A stretch of 7,934 bases of DNA from positions 1 through 7,934 of the forward strand of contig CAZCBN010000143.1 in NCBI GenBank assembly GCA_964496975.1. Reading direction: 5' to 3'. Numbering within the stretch: position 1 is the stretch's first letter; the number at the start of each line of letters is the position of its first letter. Origin of the DNA: CAZCBN01 sp964496975. Lineage in GTDB: Bacteria > Planctomycetota > Phycisphaerae > Phycisphaerales > UBA1924. A program made the position numbers and the translations under genes. The notes below the pieces were generated by a model. It ran no database searches. It had not been told where the DNA came from and saw only the letters and a program-made list of their open reading frames with translations. Positions 6,008 through 7,934 of the stretch are shown in pieces.

Positions 6008-7231
6008 TCAGAACAGCATCTGCACCTGCGCAAAGAGGGTGAACTGGCCCCCGTCCTCGTCGCGCAGCAGCCCGGGCAGACGCTGCGGGGCGGGGACGAC
6101 GGACGCGGAGTCGTCGCGCGCGGTGGGGAAGTAGCTGATCTCGACGGTCAGGCGCAGGGCCTCGCTGGCGGGGATGGGGTAGTAGTTGAGGCCGGCGGTG
6201 ATCTGGGAGAAGCCGTCGTTGCCGCCGCGGCGGTCGTCGTCGGGCAGCATGATGGCGTATCGGGCGAAGGCCGCGATGTGATCGGTTAGCATGAGGCCGC
6301 CCTGTGTGAGGACGNNNNNNNNNNCGCCCAGGTCGTCGGCCGAGAGATCTTGGGCCGAGAGGTTCTCGGCTTCGATGTGCCGGCCTTGGAAGGCGGCGAG
6401 CAGGTTCCAGCCGCTGCCTTCGAGGCCCGCGTCGAGGGTGTAGACGAGGAGCGAGGAGGCATCGTTTGCGCCGACGGGGAGGCGGATGGTGCCGTCCTCT
6501 TGCCAGTGGGCGCCGGCGCCGAGGTATGCGCCCGCGCGGTCGCCGCGGAACCCGGACATCGTGGCCCACTGGGCCCAGGGAGCGTCGCCCAGGCGCAGCT
6601 CGGCGCGGCCGGTGAAGGCGTAGTCGGCCTCGTCGTCGCCCGCATCGGTGAAGAGCGTGTTGTCGCTGCGCTGCCCGTCGGAGAAGGCGAGGGCGACGCG
6701 GGCCCGCTCGCGCTCGACGGAGGCCTGCACGCCCTGGCCCCGAACAACGCCGAAGACGGGGTCGAGGATCGACCGCTCCACCGCGAGCAGGTTGAAGGGC
6801 GACGTGACGTACCGCTCGCGGTCGAAGGGGAGCTTGAACTGACCGAGGCGCAGGGCGAGGCCGCCGCCGAGGTCGCGCTGGGCCCAGGCGTCGAAGAGGA
6901 CAAAGTCGCCCTCGGAGCCGACCTGCCAGAAGGAGCGGTACGTCAGCTTCAGGTTCGGCAGGTTCCCCTGGACGCCGAAGCGGGTGCGGGCGAGCTGAAA
7001 GCCGATCGAGTCGGCACGCTCCGACTCGGTCTCCGCGTCAAAGCTGGCGGCGTAGCGGAACTGGATCATGCCGTCGACGCGGAGCCTGGCACCGGCCTCG
7101 GAACCCGGGATGGTAAAGGTGGGCGGGGCGGCGGCCGGCGGCTTCGGCGGCTCGGCGGGCGCACCGGCCTGTCCGAACGCTGCGCCGGACAGCGCGGCGA
7201 CGAGCGGCACGGCTGCGTGAATCCTCGGCAT
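6008..7231 (-). CDS. OprO/OprP-like outer-membrane porin (contains an assembly gap)
   Basis: The product is about 407 residues and resembles the phosphate-selective porin O/P family of outer-membrane beta barrels; the substrate cannot be told from sequence. A signal peptide (MPRIHAAVPLVAALSGAAFG, then QA) is followed by a Pro/Ala linker to about residue 40. Barrel strands follow: VDGMIQFRY near 52-60, the family-like FQLARTRFGVQGNL near 78-91, LFDAWAQRDL near 112-121, and LRLGQFKLPFDRE near 128-139 with SPFNLLAVERSI after it. The protein ends in phenylalanine (VQMLF), the usual outer-membrane assembly signal. Ten Ns at 6315-6324 replace about four codons; the frame is the same on both sides, so the gene is probably intact. 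The ATG at 7231 is chosen because the signal peptide begins there; an upstream extension to 7396 would be only low-complexity Ala/Pro repeats. No SD is visible and a -10-like TATGTT lies six bases before the ATG. It is divergent from the phosphatase gene. Confidence 0.88.
   Translation of the reverse strand: MPRIHAAVPLVAALSGAAFGQAGAPAEPPKPPAAAPPTFTIPGSEAGARLRVDGMIQFRYAASFDAETESERADSIGFQLARTRFGVQGNLPNLKLTYRSFWQVGSEGDFVLFDAWAQRDLGGGLALRLGQFKLPFDRERYVTSPFNLLAVERSILDPVFGVVRGQGVQASVERERARVALAFSDGQRSDNTLFTDAGDDEADYAFTGRAELRLGDAPWAQWATMSGFRGDRAGAYLGAGAHWQEDGTIRLPVGANDASSLLVYTLDAGLEGSGWNLLAAFQGRHIEAENLSAQDLSADDLGXXXXVLTQGGLMLTDHIAAFARYAIMLPDDDRRGGNDGFSQITAGLNYYPIPASEALRLTVEISYFPTARDDSASVVPAPQRLPGLLRDEDGGQFTLFAQVQMLF
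6315..6324. other. Assembly gap (ten Ns) inside the porin gene
   Basis: Ten ambiguous bases interrupt the porin between codons for SADDLG and VLTQGG. The frame is preserved, but ten Ns can also be a placeholder of arbitrary size, so the true missing length is unknown. Confidence 0.95.
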
Positions 7232-7237
7232 GCGGGG

Positions 7238-7243
7238 AACATA
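7238..7243 (-). promoter_or_regulatory. -10-like TATGTT next to the porin start
   Basis: On the minus strand TATGTT is followed by six bases (CCCCGC) and then the porin ATG at 7231. Transcription would start at about the ATG itself, leaving essentially no leader. No clear -35 element is visible. Confidence 0.4.
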
Positions 7244-7277
7244 CCAACCCCGGTCGCGGCCGATGTCCGCGTTCGCC

Positions 7278-7325
7278 GCGGCGGCGGGTGCGGCGGCGGG
7301 TGCGACGGCGGGTGCGGCGGCGGGT
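7278..7325. repeat. Four tandem copies of a 12-bp unit between divergent genes
   Basis: The unit GCGGCGGCGGGT is repeated at 7278-7289, 7290-7301, 7302-7313 (one change, GCGACGGCGGGT) and 7314-7325, and a partial fifth copy begins at 7326. It lies between the porin and phosphatase promoters. The period is a multiple of three, so a frame through it stays open and inflates apparent ORFs on both strands. Copy number may vary between strains. Confidence 0.8.
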
Positions 7326-7359
7326 GCGACGCGGCTGCAACCGGTGGCGTTGGGCCCCG

Positions 7360-7365
7360 TACACT
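7360..7365 (+). promoter_or_regulatory. -10-like TACACT next to the phosphatase start
   Basis: TACACT is followed by six bases (CGCGGC) and then GTG at 7372, the first possible start of the phosphatase frame. A weak -35-like TGCAAC lies at 7336-7341. This would give a transcript starting at or next to the GTG. Confidence 0.4.
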
Positions 7366-7371
7366 CGCGGC

Positions 7372-7934
7372 GTGGGGCCGTGTGCGATCGCTTCACGCAT
7401 GCGTGGATGGCGCGCCGCTGTGCCGGCGGGCGTTGCGTGCGCCGTGTGTGCCGTGTGCACCGTGAGCGCGAGCGTCGCGGTGTTCGCGGCGTGCATGCCC
7501 CTGCCGGACGGCGGGGACGACCGGGTGGCGGTCGGCGCGACGCTCGCGCCGGCTGTGATCGCCCTGCCCGCCCCGCAGGACGCGACGCCCCGGAACTTCG
7601 CGGGGATTCACAACGCCGTCGCCTTCCACGAGGGCTTTGTTTCGGGCGCGGCGCCGGAGGGCGACGCGGGGTTTGAAACGCTGCGGGCGATGGGCGTCCG
7701 GACCATCATCAGCGTGGACGGTGCGGAGCCGGACGTGCCGCGTGCGGCGGCGTACGGCCTGTCGTACGTGCACCTGCCGATCGGCTACAACGGCGTGGAC
7801 GAGGAGCGGCGACGCCAGCTCGCCCGCGCGACGCGCGACGCGCTGCGGGCCGGCCCGGTCTACATCCACTGCCACCACGGCAAGCACCGCAGCGCCGGCG
7901 CGGCGGCGGTGGTCGCCGTCAGCCTCGGCTGGGC
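7372..7934 (+). CDS. Secreted or lipid-anchored dual-specificity-type cysteine phosphatase, 3' truncated
   Basis: The frame is open from GTG 7372 to the right edge (187 residues visible, no stop), so the C-terminus is missing. The catalytic loop HCHHGKHRS contains the Cx5R signature of cysteine phosphatases, with Cys167 as nucleophile and Arg173 for phosphate binding. Before it come GFETLRAMGVRTIISVDG near residues 100-117 and YVHLPIGYNGVDEE near 132-145, the layout of compact dual-specificity-type phosphatases seen often in planctomycetes. The N-terminus has a hydrophobic stretch ending FAAC, so Cys41 may be lipidated; the signal region is unusually rich in Cys (4, 23, 26, 29, 41). Such an enzyme would act outside the cytoplasm, and its substrate is unknown. 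ATG 7399 is an equally good start for the signal peptide; GTG 7372 is favoured only by the adjacent -10 box. Neither has an SD. Confidence 0.85.
   Translation, partial: MGPCAIASRMRGWRAAVPAGVACAVCAVCTVSASVAVFAACMPLPDGGDDRVAVGATLAPAVIALPAPQDATPRNFAGIHNAVAFHEGFVSGAAPEGDAGFETLRAMGVRTIISVDGAEPDVPRAAAYGLSYVHLPIGYNGVDEERRRQLARATRDALRAGPVYIHCHHGKHRSAGAAAVVAVSLGW

Noticed and set aside
7232..7396. N-terminal extension of the porin to an ATG at 7396
   Set aside because: It would place 55 low-complexity residues, partly encoded by the 12-bp repeat, before a good signal peptide and would overlap the divergent phosphatase start.
6350..7465. 371-residue plus-strand open frame opposite the porin
   Set aside because: Gly/Ala/Glu-rich shadow of the porin, and it runs through the 12-bp repeat.

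Overview
The window is very GC-rich, gene-dense bacterial chromosome, probably from a metagenome-derived draft assembly because it contains a run of ten Ns inside a gene. The gene set suggests a member of the Planctomycetota, perhaps a Phycisphaerae-like lineage: an OmpA-type lipoprotein, several lipoproteins with a lipobox, an OprO/OprP-like porin, a divergent CsrA, and a secreted cysteine phosphatase of a type common in planctomycetes. This placement comes from memory of protein families and was not searched. No mobile element, CRISPR array, rRNA or phage gene was seen.

Layout from left to right: (1) the 3' part of an OmpA/Pal-like lipoprotein gene (+, ends 586). (2) A complete tRNA-Val(GAC) (+, 798-871) behind a clear -10 box. 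(3) ndk, nucleoside diphosphate kinase (+, 1196-1666), with its own promoter and a strong Shine-Dalgarno. (4) Two genes on the minus strand, each with its own -10 box: a divergent csrA (1959-2192) and a short NifU C-terminal-domain iron-sulfur scaffold protein (2391-2723). (5) A plus-strand pair: a large lipoprotein ending in what looks like a JAMM/JAB-type metal site (2781-4415), followed 74 bases later by an integral-membrane M48 zinc metallopeptidase (4490-5953). (6) A minus-strand OprO/OprP-like porin (6008-7231), converging on the M48 gene and interrupted by the N gap. (7) Divergent from the porin, a secreted dual-specificity-type phosphatase (+, from 7372) that runs off the right edge. 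It is easy to miss because it is an open frame with no stop in the window.

Much of the content concerns the cell envelope: OmpA lipoprotein, porin, lipoprotein with putative JAMM site, membrane protease and lipoprotein phosphatase. The rest is housekeeping (ndk, NifU-type protein, tRNA) and post-transcriptional control (csrA). The closest to an undescribed system is the adjacent pair of a lipoprotein with a JAMM-like motif and a membrane M48 protease. The most unusual regulatory signals are three genes whose -10 box lies only 5-6 bases before the apparent start codon (candidate leaderless transcripts), an overlapping bidirectional -10 element, and a hairpin that presents the csrA Shine-Dalgarno in a GGA-containing loop.
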